Shown: in pieces, positions 43,793 to 56,084 of the stretch
Numbering within the stretch: the first letter of the stretch is position 1
Layout: the number at the start of each line of letters is the position of its first letter
DNA from: Archivesica marissinica
Taxonomy: Eukaryota > Mollusca > Bivalvia > Venerida > Vesicomyidae
Direction: 5' to 3'
Length of the DNA stretch: 64,000 nt
Assembly (NCBI GenBank): GCA_014843695.1
Contig: CM026387.1
Coordinates: forward strand, 72,017,749-72,081,748
The notes under the pieces: generated by a model
The model's database searches: none
Told to the model about the DNA's origin: nothing
The model's input: the letters and a program-made list of their open reading frames with translations, nothing else
Program-made: the position numbers and the translations under genes

Positions 43793-43905
43793 AACCCTTT
43801 CCCACTTGCAAGCGCCTCTCGACGCCTCTATCGACTCATGCGTGCAAGCGCCATTCGACGCCTATGCAGAATCTCAATGCAAGCGCCCCTCGACGCCTTC
43901 ATTTT
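43793..43905. repeat. Short GCAAGCGCC-TCGACGCC repeats
   Basis: TTGCAAGCGCCTCTCGACGC, GTGCAAGCGCCATTCGACGC and ATGCAAGCGCCCCTCGACGC occur within 100 bases after TTAACCCTTTCCC. The latter resembles the TTAA-CCC starts of the MITEs, but no matching right end was found. Confidence 0.6.
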
Positions 43906-45460
43906 TAACACCGATTTGTATCTATTTTAAGACCAGCCAGGCGTATAAAGAATAGTCCAATATGTAGGTCAATCATTCAGCTAATGATCCACGGTGAAAT
44001 AATACATGGTAAATTTTATAGTAAATCACAACCCAAAAATATGGCGTCAATTTCAAGTTCAAGGAGTAAAACTGGTAGAATTTTCAGGAATTATGGTTGG
44101 TATTATAGGGTTTTCTCTAGAGCGGAATGGCAGGGCGCCGCGCCCTGCCCCTTTTTAGCCCCGCCATTTTGCCATTTCTGCCCGATTTGTTCCGCCCTGC
44201 TGCCCAAACTAGAACCACGACTCTTTGATCATGCTTAATTAGCTGTCAATCATCGTAAGGTAGGTTAACGGTCAACCGTATATTAGCCGATACGTGTGAT
44301 CTGTTTAATTTATCAATAATTAGTATATACTGTACACAACAGCTGGGGGCATAATTATGCCGATACCGTAAGAAATTGATTTATCAATGGATTAATTGGT
44401 GATAATTGGATGACTGCAACTGTTAAAAAAAAGAAGAAGTAGGGCCTATGATTGTAACACCTAGTATTTCGAGAATTAGTTTTAATGATCTTTGTCACCC
44501 AATTTTAATTAGTATGTACAGAAAATGCACAATAATTCAACACTTTTCTTTTGGGGAACTCCAAACCCTCTTTACCAATTAGAGAATCAGGGTGAACCCT
44601 GCCCCTTTATGGCCCAGCCCATATATTTTGGGAGTCAGTTTACAGTAATCACATAGATCTCAAAGTCATGCTGTGCGATTTGATGGATCTGGTATTAATT
44701 TTGCACTCTCAATCAATCATGAAGCTAAGTTTAAACATATATTTTAGTTTTCATTTATATACAGCAACAAACGACAATTATATAAAATAAAGGATAAGAT
44801 TGAAAGACTAAGTCTTGTAAAATTCTTCTCTTTAAAATCATAAGTTTGTAGCAGATATTGATATTTGAGGAAAGCTTTATAACCTCCAAGCCAGGATAAG
44901 ATTCATACAATTCATGCACTGTTCTGGACTGATTCATGGAAATTTGATTCTAAAATCCAGATATGTAATAAAAATTTGATGATGTTATCATTATCAATAT
45001 TTACAAGGAACAGTCTGAGAGACAGCAATATTTTCCGGCACTTTCAATTGGAACAAAAGTGCAGCCGGAGAGACAAACATATTAACATTGTACGTACCGG
45101 TAGTCATAATTATACAAAAGGGAGATAATTCTAAAATATCTAATGAAGTCTTCACTATTGTTAATTATTATTATATTCGAGTACCGCTTTCCAAACAAAA
45201 CAAAACAATTGTTTTATTTTTGTATTTGTCACATTTTGTAATTTATACATAAGTCTCAACATACGTCCTTAAGGTGTCGTAAGTCAAACAAATGAATCAA
45301 TATCGCGAATGAGTCAACCATCGGTTATGTTCGTATGTATTTCATTAATCCGGTTGTTATATGTGTTATAGCATTAGTAATTATATAGCAGACATTCGGC
45401 AATGTACGTCAATGACGGAAATAGTCAATGTTACCCATGCAATTTCGAGCAAATTATCTG
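43906..45460. other. 1.5 kb without a supported gene
   Basis: AT-rich; short frames only. GCAGGGCGCCGCGCCCTGC at 44130-44148 is a near-perfect 19-base palindrome. Confidence 0.4.
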
Positions 45461-45464
45461 TGAA

Positions 45465-46023
45465 CACATATCACATATCTTCTTCTTGTCGTTCGCGAAT
45501 CACAAGCCGGCAGCAAACACGAAATGGGCCGTCCTCCTCAGATCCTCCCGGCAGCCATGTAACTTCGTCTGGAGAGAAGTATCTGTTGGCCAGGTTGTTT
45601 TGCTCAGCCCATGAAGATTGGGACACTCCTGGAGGATGTGTTCTGCAGTCTGGTCCCCTACCTTGCAGCTGCAGGCAGTTGATGGAGCTAGTCCAAGCTT
45701 CTGACACATATGTACGTTCAGGCGGTTATGCCCTGTTCTAAGCCGGAATATCGTGATTGCTCCTGTCTGGTGAGAAGGTGGTAGTCATCCTTCTCGACTG
45801 TTGGCTTTGATGCAGATTTGATTATGGTGCATTTCTCCTTGTAAGTCAAATCTTTGTCTGGTTGCCTCTCGGTAGAACCTTGCTTGGCTAGCTGGTCAGC
45901 GGCTTCATTGCCAGGGATGCCTATGTGTGCAGGTACCCACTGGAGGACAGTTCTTTTAGTTACGCTGACTGTTCGAAGGGCTTCCATCAGGTGGGGTTCT
46001 TTGTTGTTAGACAGGGTATCCAT
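45465..46023 (-). pseudogene. LINE fragment: RNase H end plus Cys-His tail
   Basis: On minus, from 46023: VLQWVPAHIGIPGNEAADQL, the last RNase H motifs (H and D). After a frame change near 45725, MCQKLGLAPSTACSC and QTAEHILQECPNLHG give the terminal C-x-C...H-x4-C finger typical of I/Jockey-group open frames in bivalves and other molluscs. The polymerase part is absent. Confidence 0.7.
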
Positions 46024-47512
46024 ATTAAAGCAGCATTACATCGTATGAAATAAAAGATATTTGAAAAATTCAATTTTTACGTATGGGTAGCAATGCTGCT
46101 ACACATTCTAACATTATACTTTGGATGCTTATGTTCATTGCGATAAAACAAACATGAAACCGAAAGTAGGACTTTCCGAGTCGATCGGTCACGCACTTGT
46201 TTACAACCGGAACGCATCATCCACACCTGTTTACATTCGAAATGCATCGTCCCCATTTGTCCCACGTTGTCTTTTTTAATTAAATTTTACTTGATATGTT
46301 GATACCTCTGTTAGCTACCGTCCATACTCGCCTATAAGACGGGGATATTTCCCGCTGATTTAAGGCTCAAAGTCAGGGTCCCGTCTTATAAGCGGGTCAC
46401 AAAACATGACCTAAAAGTTTTCAGTCATTATCAGTTGGTTTGGCTTTTTCTAAATGTCAGCCAGCTATATTATATTTGCTAGCTATATAAGTTTATTTAA
46501 AGTCGCCACCGCATAAATTTATTATATTTGTGTTTTTCGAGTTTATGAAGGTCTGCCCGCCCGGAGGCACTGTAAGTGAGTGTACGAAGTATGCTCACCT
46601 GTTGAGGCTTGACCCCGACGTGTATCCCTCACGTCTTAAAGATATATTTTGTAATACCAAAGGGATAAATTTTCATAAAAACAGCTGATTTTGGCGCTGT
46701 GTATTTAATGCCTAAAGTTTGTATAATTTAATCTCAAAGTATGACGGTTGCACTGAAGGTTAATGAAACCAGTGTAATGTGCTTCCGTTGGTCCTACTCT
46801 TGTTTCTTTATGTTTATAGACGTGTTTCCTGGGTTTCGACCGCATTATTGTTCTCTGTAGTCCGGCATCGATTCACTTGTGTTAATTTTCGAATTTCGAA
46901 TCGTTGAAGTTCTAAAAATCTAAAATGTATTGTTTTGTTACGTCTGAAAGTTTTATGTTCATTCGTACTGCCTGTTTTACTAAGAAATGGATTTTAATGT
47001 ATGGCGCGTGTTTTGTGTCATCCGATCAATATATGTTGAATATGCTTTCTTATCACATGTGTATTTGCATATGTGCAAACATGTCCTTCTTTATGTCAGG
47101 TGCTGTTAACAGTGGTACTTGCCATGTATAAGTTAGTGTTTATACCATGCGACTCGTTTTAAAATGGCTTCCCATGTGTGATCGTCCAGATCCCAGATTA
47201 GATTGAACAGGCGTTACATCTGTTTTGTGATATCTAGTACTGTGTATATATTTAATGTATTATTTTATATATAATACTAGTATTTATGGTATTTTTGTTC
47301 TGTTTTTTGTTTGTTTTTCGTATTGTATATTGGTAGTATGTACATATATATATATTGTAAGAACACTTACCCACTCACATTGATGCGTATGCACCTGTCT
47401 GTACATGTTCTTACATTTATATAATCATTTTTTGTATTTTGTTTTTGTTTGTTTATTTATTCACCCGGTATATTGGTAGTATGTACATATATATACAAAA
47501 ATAATTCTTACC

Positions 47513-47545
47513 CCCCCCACACACACACACACACGCACGCACATG
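47513..47545. repeat. C run plus (CA)n microsatellite
   Basis: Seven C followed by about 13 CA units and CGCACGCACA; it coincides with the truncation point of the related LINE fragment in copy 2. Confidence 0.8.
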
Positions 47546-48327
47546 TCTGTATTTATACATATGCATACATATGTGTGCATACATAACTACATACACATAT
47601 AAATACACAAATATAGAATCACCCAAATACACATAGCTATTGTCTATATATGACTACACCCATTCATCTATTCATACTGATATACACACTTGCATTGTAG
47701 TCGTGACTGGGGATTTATTAATGGCTACCGATTTGTTCTACGGTTATGTAATTTTCTCCGTACCCCTAGTCAGTTGCAAGAATCGGTCCATTTTTCTCCT
47801 GTGCGTTTGCCTTTGTTTTAACTATATCGCTCGCGGACTTTATAGCCTATTTAAAAGGACTTTCCTCTTTGATCTGATTGTACTGCCGCCTCGGTCTGTC
47901 AGGTATCCCAGCATAGTAACCGATACATTATTTAGATATATCTATACGGGTGTATTGCCGTATACGCCAATGAATTAGGTTCACATACATGTATGGTTCG
48001 TATGGTATAAAGCCAGTGGTTATTGGACCTGCTGCCTAAGCCAGTCAGGTACATGGTATCCACGGTTTATCCTGTTTATGTGCGCTTGTACGCCTAAGAC
48101 GCGTTCTCAGGGCGGATATACATACGACAAACCATACACATACGATTAACTGTTTTTTTTTTTAAAAAAAAAAATTATTTTTATTTTAACACTTATGAGG
48201 TGGATTTCTAGATAGTTTTATGAGTTTTTATAAATTGTTTATGAGTCCTGTTTCTTTGATGTAGGTAAATAGGGTGTTCCTTATCTTATCTTCGAAAGGT
48301 GAGGGCGGATTAAGCAGTGTTTCTTTG

Positions 48328-51300
48328 TTAATTATCTATTATACCTATGTTATACAACTCAGCTTCAAGTTTTTGTCTTTGTGTCTTGTGCTTACTACAA
48401 GTAAAGAATACATGTTCAAATGTTTCTAACTCGTTGCAATATGTGCACGTTTTGTTATCTATATATCTTTCAGCTTTTAATAGAGAATTGCCAAGTTTTA
48501 ATCTCGTGTATATTTGGTCCAAATTCACATTTGTGCTATATACTTTTAAACTTGGAGGTATTATAGGGTATATGTGTTTGTTGTGAAAATTTGAGCTGTT
48601 GTACTCGGTCCATTGTTTTTGAAATTTGTTTTTAATTTTTGTGGTAATGAGACTGTATGCTTCTGTTACACTAAGATTTAGTGGAATGTGATCTCCATTG
48701 ATACTTGCTTCTCGTGCGCAGTAATCTGCATGCTCATTGCCACGGATGCCCACGTGACTGGGTATCCATACAAATTTTACTGTTCCGCCGTTGTTTAGTA
48801 TATTATTTGTTAGTAACAGTGTTTGATTTAGTGTTTCGGGGCGATTTTTTGATGTGCCTGTGTCTATGGATTGAAGTGAGCTTAGGCTATCACTGAATAT
48901 TGCTACTCTTTTGAATTTTTGTTTGAGTGCCTCCTCGAGTGCTATATTGATTGCAATTAATTCGCATGTGTAGATTGATATGTGGTCATTTAGCTTAACT
49001 TTTTTTGTAAAGTAATGTTTGTTGTTTTCGTCATACCCTACTACAGCCGCACCTGTAATTATTTTTTCTATATTTTTGCTTCCGTCAGTATAGAATTTTG
49101 TGTAATTACTATAGTTATCTTCGATGTGTGTTTGTGCTTTAAATAATTTGTTGGGAGTGGGATCTGATCTTGAGATGTATTCCGTCAATTCAGTGTCAGG
49201 TTTTGACAGTTGAATATTTATTAGTTGTTCATAGTTTGGTGGCTGTATGTTGATTTGGTTTAATTCATATTCTTCTAATAATTTAAGAATAGTTTGCGAA
49301 TATGGTAATTTGTGTGTTTTTTCGAATGTTTTATTGTAACTACTTTGATATATTGGTTCTAATTCTAACTTTTCGTTAATTGGCAGTTCTTTGCCTAGTC
49401 TATTGCTTCGTGCCCAGTATTTAAGCATGTTCATTTCTCTACGTAAATCAATTGGTATTTCCGCTGTTTCCACTAGCAATGGTATCGAGTTTGTGTAACT
49501 AAAACAACCAGTTATTAGTTTTAGGGCTTTGTTTTGAATAGTTTGTAGCCTTTTCAATGACGTATCATTTGATGATGCATATATTATGCTCCCATAATCT
49601 ATTTTGCTATTAATAAGTGCTTTGTAAATTGTGAGTAGGCATTTTTTGTTTGTGCCCCAACTTTTTCCTTTGATGGTCCTCATGACATTAAGATCTTTTT
49701 CACATCTTTTTACTAGATAATCTATGTGTGTTTTCCAGCTTAGATGCTTATCAAAGTACATTCCTAAGAATTTGGCTGTGGTATTGTAACTTAGTTTGTT
49801 GTCTCCTAATTTGAGTCTTGGGAAACCTGGATCAACCTCGGGTGCTTTTATCCGTTTCCGGTGTACTATTAGTACTTGTGTTTTGGTAGGATTGATTATA
49901 AACCCAAATGTTTTGCTCCACTCCTCGATAATGTCTAATGCATTTTGTGCTCGTTGGAATGCCATTAGTGATCTTGGGGCTGACACCCATGTTGCAGAGT
50001 CATCGACAAATTGCGATAATTCTGCTTTTGCGTGCGGGTTTTTTAGTGTAGAGTTGTAATTGTCAATGGCATTTTGAAGTGTATTCATAAATAGACTGAA
50101 CAGGATAGGTGATAATACGCTACCTTGGGGGCAGCCATTAATGGTTTCCACTAATTCTGATAGATGGCCATTTTGTTTGACCTTTATTTTTCTGTGTCTG
50201 AGAAAATCTGCTATCCATTTAAGTATTCTTCCTCTTATGCCTATATGCTTTAAGTAGTTTAATATCCCCCCTATCCATAATTTATCAAATGCATTGCTTA
50301 GGTCTAAGAAAATTGCTATTAGATAATTGCGACTGGCTTGGGCTTTTTTGCAGTCAGATTCCAATCTTGTTAGATTGTCCTCGCAAGAGTGGTTCGCTCG
50401 GCATCCGGATTGATACTTAGATATTAGATTGTTCCTTTCTAGGAAATTGCAAAGACGGGGTTTTATCATTTTTTGTATTAGTTTAGTGAATGTTGACGTT
50501 AATGAGATAGGTCTGTATGAGGCTGGGTCTGTTTTATCTTTGTTTGGTTTAAGCATAGGTATAATAATAGCTTCACTCCATGAGTCTGGTGATGAGTTTG
50601 TTTTCCATGATTGGTTAAATAATTGAAGTAGTGTATTTTTACTTTCTAGTGGTAGTTTTTTTAAGATTGTATAGTGGATTGCGTCCTCACCAGGTGCTCC
50701 ATTTTTACATTTGTTTAATGCTGTTTCTAGTTCATACATTGTAAAATCTGAGTTGATTGGGAGATGTTGATGTTCGTCTTCTGATTCTAAGTCTTTATAA
50801 ACTTGTGATTGTATGTCTGTTTTTCTAGTGATGAATTCTGGGTTATATCCCTCGTTGCTGCTGACTTTTTTGTAGTGTTTAGCTAACACATTTGCTTGTT
50901 CTAAATGATCGGTCACGCATATGTTATTTGCTTTGAAAATCGTTGCCGTTGTTGGTGCTCTCCCTTTTATTTTTTTACAAAGTCCCATAACTCCTTAGAG
51001 TTTGTTTTGTGAGTTATGCTTGAACAAAAGTCTACCCAACTGTCACTTTTAGCCTTTTGTATAATATTTTTTGCATCTTGTCTAGCCTGGTGCCATAATT
51101 CCTTTTTAATTGGGGTTTTGTCTTTTTTGAAAATCTTGCGTAATTTTTCTCTTTTCTTGATGATGTTTGTGCATGTTAGGGTCCACCAGTTGTGTATTTT
51201 TCGCCTTTTTACTGTTTTGGGTTTACTTTTTGGTATTGTTTTGCTTAGTATGTTATTTAATTTATTTAAGAACATGTCAAAATTATATGTTATAGTTTGT

Positions 51301-52151
51301 TCTGTTATATTGTAGTTTAATTCAGTTTTGCACACTTCTTTAAAGTGTGACCATTGTTCTAGTGTAGCCTTGTTGATTTTCCATTGTTCTGGTATTTTTA
51401 TACTTTGTTCTATATAGTTTGTTGCTATGGTCGTAATTATTGGTAAATGATCACTGCCTAGTGTGTTGTCTATGACATTAAACTCTGCAAATGGGTGTAT
51501 GTGTGAAGAGATTATTGATAGGTCTAAGGTAGCATCGCTTTGTGATTGATGATCACTTAATCTTGTGACTTGACCATCATTTATGCAATTTAGGTTATTT
51601 TCGTGCATGAAATCTAGCAAGTCCCAGGCCTCGGTGTCACACCGTAGATCGCTTAGGGGGTTCCATAGAGTGTGTTTTAGGTTAAAGTCTCCTGTTATAA
51701 TTGTGTTCTTTCCCAGGTTGTTAAATATTGTTTCGAACGTTTTTATGGTGTTACCAGTATGTTTATTTACATAATAATTATATATTGTAATCGGGTCTTT
51801 TTGTCCGAAAAGTGTGATTGCTATGGCTTCTGCCTCTTTATACGGGTTTATTTGTTTTTCTGTGAATGGTAAATTATTCCTGACGTAAATACACAATCCT
51901 CCTGCCGCATTAGTTATCGTTTTCTTGTTTATTGGTTTTTGATAGCCCTTAAATCTAAATGGTTCTTTTTTGTCCGATAGCTTTGTTTCTTGGATGCAAA
52001 TTACATCATATTTTGTAGGAGAGTTATCTATAAAGTTCTGAAGTTGATTGCATTTGATGGAATGGTTTGTTTTCATGCCTCTAATGTTCCACGATATGAC
52101 ACTGAGATGTTTCTGGTTTTTATTGTTCCCACTGATATCATGGTTATGCAT
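48328..52151 (-). pseudogene. LINE ORF2: endonuclease, reverse transcriptase, RNase H, Cys finger; one homopolymer frameshift
   Basis: First part (52151-50967): AP endonuclease with ISWNIRGM, IQETKLS, ITGDFNLKHTLWNP, SDATLDLSI and GSDHLPI, all expected acidic, Asn and His positions. At seven A (50970-50976 on plus as T) the frame stops; one base more would continue into the second part (50988-48328). That part has reverse transcriptase blocks YRPISLTSTFTKL, IFLDLSNAFDKLW, GCPQGSVLSPILFSLF and FVDDSATW (FVDD in place of YADD). RNase H follows with FYTDGSK, CELIAI, FSDSLSSL and WIPSHVGIRGNEHADY. A C-x2-C-x8-H-x4-C finger ends it. Known role: target-primed reverse transcription. About 1,280 residues if joined, full length for Nimb/I. 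Confidence 0.85.
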
Positions 52152-52217
52152 TATTAATTATTGGTTTGTTTGTGTGATTTAATTTCTTATTATATACTTA
52201 ATGATGACGATATTTGT

Positions 52218-53834
52218 CTAGTATCTGTATCTATTACCATTGTATACCGGCATTCCCATGTGTGCCCTCTGATAATTAGTCATCGTATGCGGATGATAAA
52301 ATCCGTAATTGAATCTGTGTGGGAAGTAGTGTGGTTCTCTCCATTGCTGTCTGTTTATATTGTTATAAGGTCTGTTAGAGTTATTGATGTACCTGGGTGC
52401 CATTTTGGGTATTTGAGTGGGTGGTTGTGTGGGTGTTGCATTGTTCTTTGGCTCTGGTGCTACGTGGGTGGTTGTTGCTTTTTGGGAGGTCTGTTTATTT
52501 GAGATGTGAGTTTGTGTAGTAGTTCCTAATTTTACTACATCGGTAAGGATGGTTTTTATTTCCTCCTCAGTTTTATTTACCAGGAGTGGGGCTATTTTAT
52601 TGATTAGGTCAGTTGTTATGTGTGCGGTGGTATTGGTCTGAACGGGCAGTGTGTCCTGTGTGTGGGGCATAACCTGCGGTGCTGGGTTTAGCCCAAGCTG
52701 ATGGCATTTGTTGTTATACGTTTGTGTTAGGGTGTTGTTGGTAATATTTATGGATTGTTTATATCTCAAGTACACGGGGCATCCCTTGAAAGCAGCACTG
52801 TGGGGATGTTCACAGTTTGCACACTTTTTCTTGTGTATATTTTTACATTGATTATGTTGGTGGGGTGCAGCGCAGTGTGGGCACTTTACTGTTTTTCTAC
52901 ATTTATTTGTTGTATGGCCATGCATTTGGCAGTTATTACATCTGAGTGGTTTTAGGAGTGCTGGAGAGACTAGTTCATTTAGGTCTACTAGTTTAATGGG
53001 GGCCTCCTCTGATTTGAAGGTGATTGTTGCTGTTGGGGCTGGTGTTTTTATGTTGTCTTTATAACTGTATCCCCTCTGTATGTCGATGATGTCCGGGTTA
53101 TTTTGTTTTAGAGAATGCGTGAAATTATCGAAATTATCTATATTTGTTAATTTGATGATTCCTTTTGCCTGCTTATTTATTTGAGTTTTTACATTTATTA
53201 CTTTGAAGTTATATTTTCCATAAGAGAAGTGTTCTGCCTGTGTTATTTTTTGTTCCGATATTTTGAAGGTTAGAGCATTCTTGTATTTTGCATGTATTGG
53301 TGTTGTCTGATGGCAGAAGGCGTGTCCAATAAATGAGGCAAAACTCCTGCCTACCTCATCCATTTTGTTTTCCGGGACTCTTTCCATTACAGACATTAGA
53401 GTTATAAACACCCAACATATTGGGTGATGACTGGGTGCGCGGGTGGGTGTTTTGGGGGAGGTATTTGTCTTCCCACCCTTCCCAACTAGTGCCCATTCAT
53501 CATCCTCGTGCTCTAGCTGTGCTCTTTTATGAGCGGGAGCCGACCCACTTATGTCGGGTGATGACAACCCGCTGCAATCTCGGTCCCTTTTTTTATTATT
53601 TGAGGGAAGTGGGATCTTTGACCTAGCATTCACTGTTCTCCTGGGTGTTTCATATTTATCATGGTTGGGAGTATCTATTTGAACTAGGATTGGTGATTCA
53701 TTTATCACCAGTTTGCTTGGTGGGGAAAGCGATTCAGACCCCGCCGAGGAGTCCATATCTTTCCTCTTTAGCCCCACTATTGGTGTGCTCATAGGGTTCA
53801 ACTCCATTATAGATATATGTTTAAGCGGACACAC
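52218..53834 (-). CDS. LINE ORF1, Gag-like RNA-binding protein with three zinc knuckles
   Basis: An uninterrupted 538-residue frame. ATG 53834 is the first; an internal MELNPMSTP at 53807 is an equally good start. Residues 1-140 are polar and disordered. Around 290-350 lie CNNCQMHGHTTNKC, CPHCAAPHQHNQC and CANCEHPHSAAFKGC, CCHC-type knuckles as in I, Nimb and Jockey Gag proteins. The tail is rich in Thr, Asn and Tyr. It precedes ORF2 by about 66 bases. It binds element RNA in known relatives. An intact ORF1 argues for a young insertion. Confidence 0.85.
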   Translation of the reverse strand: MCPLKHISIMELNPMSTPIVGLKRKDMDSSAGSESLSPPSKLVINESPILVQIDTPNHDKYETPRRTVNARSKIPLPSNNKKRDRDCSGLSSPDISGSAPAHKRAQLEHEDDEWALVGKGGKTNTSPKTPTRAPSHHPICWVFITLMSVMERVPENKMDEVGRSFASFIGHAFCHQTTPIHAKYKNALTFKISEQKITQAEHFSYGKYNFKVINVKTQINKQAKGIIKLTNIDNFDNFTHSLKQNNPDIIDIQRGYSYKDNIKTPAPTATITFKSEEAPIKLVDLNELVSPALLKPLRCNNCQMHGHTTNKCRKTVKCPHCAAPHQHNQCKNIHKKKCANCEHPHSAAFKGCPVYLRYKQSINITNNTLTQTYNNKCHQLGLNPAPQVMPHTQDTLPVQTNTTAHITTDLINKIAPLLVNKTEEEIKTILTDVVKLGTTTQTHISNKQTSQKATTTHVAPEPKNNATPTQPPTQIPKMAPRYINNSNRPYNNINRQQWREPHYFPHRFNYGFYHPHTMTNYQRAHMGMPVYNGNRYRY

Positions 53835-56084
53835 TCTCTCTATTTATATATATAAAGATTGTATTGTTGTATCTACACTGTTATTATTTGAAGATGGATT
53901 TACCAACTAGGACCAGTTCGGACAAATGTTTTAATGTGTTTATGGGGATTTTCTTTTATATTGCGTTTTTATAATACGATTTCTAGTCTACTGGACGATG
54001 TATTAAGTATATTGTTAGATAACAAATAAAATTCTATAAAATACTTGTCCTTTGTCTGGAAGTTGTATAATCACAGCAGGACACTTGTATGGATGCTGGC
54101 CAGCATATGGTTCAGGTTCCACAGATGATAATTTGATAACCCGTGACTTCCTGGATTAGCTAACAAGTGTTTGTGAATGTTGATTTTATCACAGTATGGG
54201 GTGTAATCCAATATCCTGGGTCTATGGTCTGTTCTAGCACAATGGAGATTATATAGCTTTATTTTTTAATTAAAGTTTTTATACACTAAGTTAATTTTGT
54301 TGGTAACACTATTTATATATTCTTAATCCTCGTATTGTTTACTTTATTGTGATCCAAAAATCTAAATATGAAATCCAAATTTGAATTGTTTGATATTTGT
54401 TTTGTTAGAGCTCAAAATTACACGACTTATTCCTATCACAAGCTGGTATATTATATTTGGCCAATTTGATCCATTGTTATACTTTTTTTCACCGACTTTT
54501 TGACGGGTATTAAATGTAATAATAACTGACATTAAATATATACATATTTGTTAATTCATATATTCATGCAATATTAATATTATTTTCATTAAATGAACAA
54601 AACACTAAAGTGTATAGTAAATTAATTCGAAATATGTGGAAAAGTTAGCAATGACACCAGTTGGTCACAGTTTTCAAAAAGTCAGTCATACAGAAGTGTT
54701 TATCTGGGTTTATTGTTTGGCAACATTAAACTGAGACAAATTAATCTCCGTCAACGCCTTCATAACTTTTCGTGCAAATCACAATAATTACCGAACCGTT
54801 TATAATCGCCGGGTGCACCAAATACAAAATTTGTATATGTGTATATAATTTGTTTTGACCAATTTGATCCCTTTTTATACATTTTTTCACCGACTTTGGG
54901 TATTAAATGAACACCTTGGTAAATTAAAAACTGCGAAAGATTCTAGCCCTGGACAATTCTTATTTCAATAATTACTATATACCCCCGTTTAAACAAATTA
55001 TATGCAAAGTATATCTGGGACTCCTTTAAACGCCCCCCTTTTTTCATACCTCTTGAAACAGTCCCTATTATCCACTAGTATAGCGTATCCATAGCAACGA
55101 ACCAACACGTGTGTAGTGTGAGTACCTGGAGAGCAGTTTAACCTTACATCGATTTCCATATATGGACATGGGAAAAACAGGGAAAAACTTCAAAGTCATT
55201 CACCGACGGGCAATGCGTCATAAAAATGGAAGCGAGGGAACTAATTATCTTTGGTGTAACTTACATATGTCTTTGATCTGTGCCGACAGCTCTGATACTG
55301 TGGGAACTAATGACATTTTGACATGTGCAGGCCAAGTAAATTTTAATTTTTTCTGAATTATGTACCAAACCTATACGGAATACAGGTTGAAAATATATTT
55401 TCCCTCGCTTTGATAACCCTACCATAACTATAAAATATTTCAATTCGCCGACGTCAGTTTGCAATATTTGTTTTAAAACTCACTTTGAATATATGTGTCA
55501 CTTTCAAAAAAAACTACCCGACGCAGTAACCAAAAGTAATCATATCAATTATCCCGGCCTAACTGGACAAAACATCATATTTTGTTGATAATTTCACAAG
55601 TTTGTGTGACATTTCTAATTGTTTTTTTAATTTATGTTTATTTACTGTCGCGACCGGATTCCCATTTGAGCGACGGGCAGTTTACCTAACAACACCTGTG
55701 TATTGTCCCATGCCACTACTCAATTATAAATGTGGCATGCATGGGACAATATGCAAATTGGTCGTGTCTAAGGTGATCTTATGCAGGCTAACCGTTTAAT
55801 GATCGATCTGATTGGCTGTGTCTGTAAGAAAGGTTGTCCTTGTATAATTATGCCGTGGATTAATTTACATATGTCTGATTTTTTGAGTAATTAGCAATAA
55901 AACATTATGTTATTGTTCACAAAAATCTTATGAATCAATTATTGAAAAATTTCTTCAACTCCTGATGTCAATTTTATCAACCCGTCTTATATGCGAGTGC
56001 ATGCCAAAATCCACAGATTTCAGGACCAAAGTAGGGGGGTCGTCTTATAGGCGAGGTCGCCTTATAGTCGAGTATGTATTTTTC

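Larger units (their letters stand above)
46531..54446 (-). mobile_element. Nearly complete LINE of the I/Nimb group with RNase H
   Basis: On minus: 5' region 54446-53835, ORF1 53834-52218, ORF2 52151-48328, then about 1.8 kb to a 3' end (CTTCATAAACTCGAAAAACA at 46531-46550). That end matches the LINE fragment in family B copy 2. TATATTATATTTG stands outside the 5' end (54447-54459) and again at 46466-46478 beyond a 50-base scrap. A third, partial version at 46520-46530 abuts the LINE. The ORF1 zinc knuckles, apurinic endonuclease, reverse transcriptase and RNase H order is that of the I superfamily. Whether all of 46531-48160 is its own 3' UTR is inference. Confidence 0.75.
46318..56078. mobile_element. 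TIR DNA transposon family B, copy 3, inverted, swollen by a full-length LINE
   Basis: The end at 46318 reads CCGTCCATACTCGCCTATAA followed by GACGGGGATATTTCCC, the inverse of the right end of copy 2. The other end, near 56040-56078, has GTCGTCTTATAGGCGAGG and CTTATAGTCGAGTATG, the left end, more diverged. Flanks match copy 2 over 46318-46478 and 54447-54830. A second, partial copy of the same interior words (CCAATTTGATCCCTTTTTAT) lies at 54870-54905, and 54910-55640 is unrelated sequence without a gene. Confidence 0.75.

Noticed and set aside
45471..45741. Plus-strand frames at 45361-45741
   Set aside because: They are antisense to the RNase H and zinc-finger part of a LINE fragment on minus.
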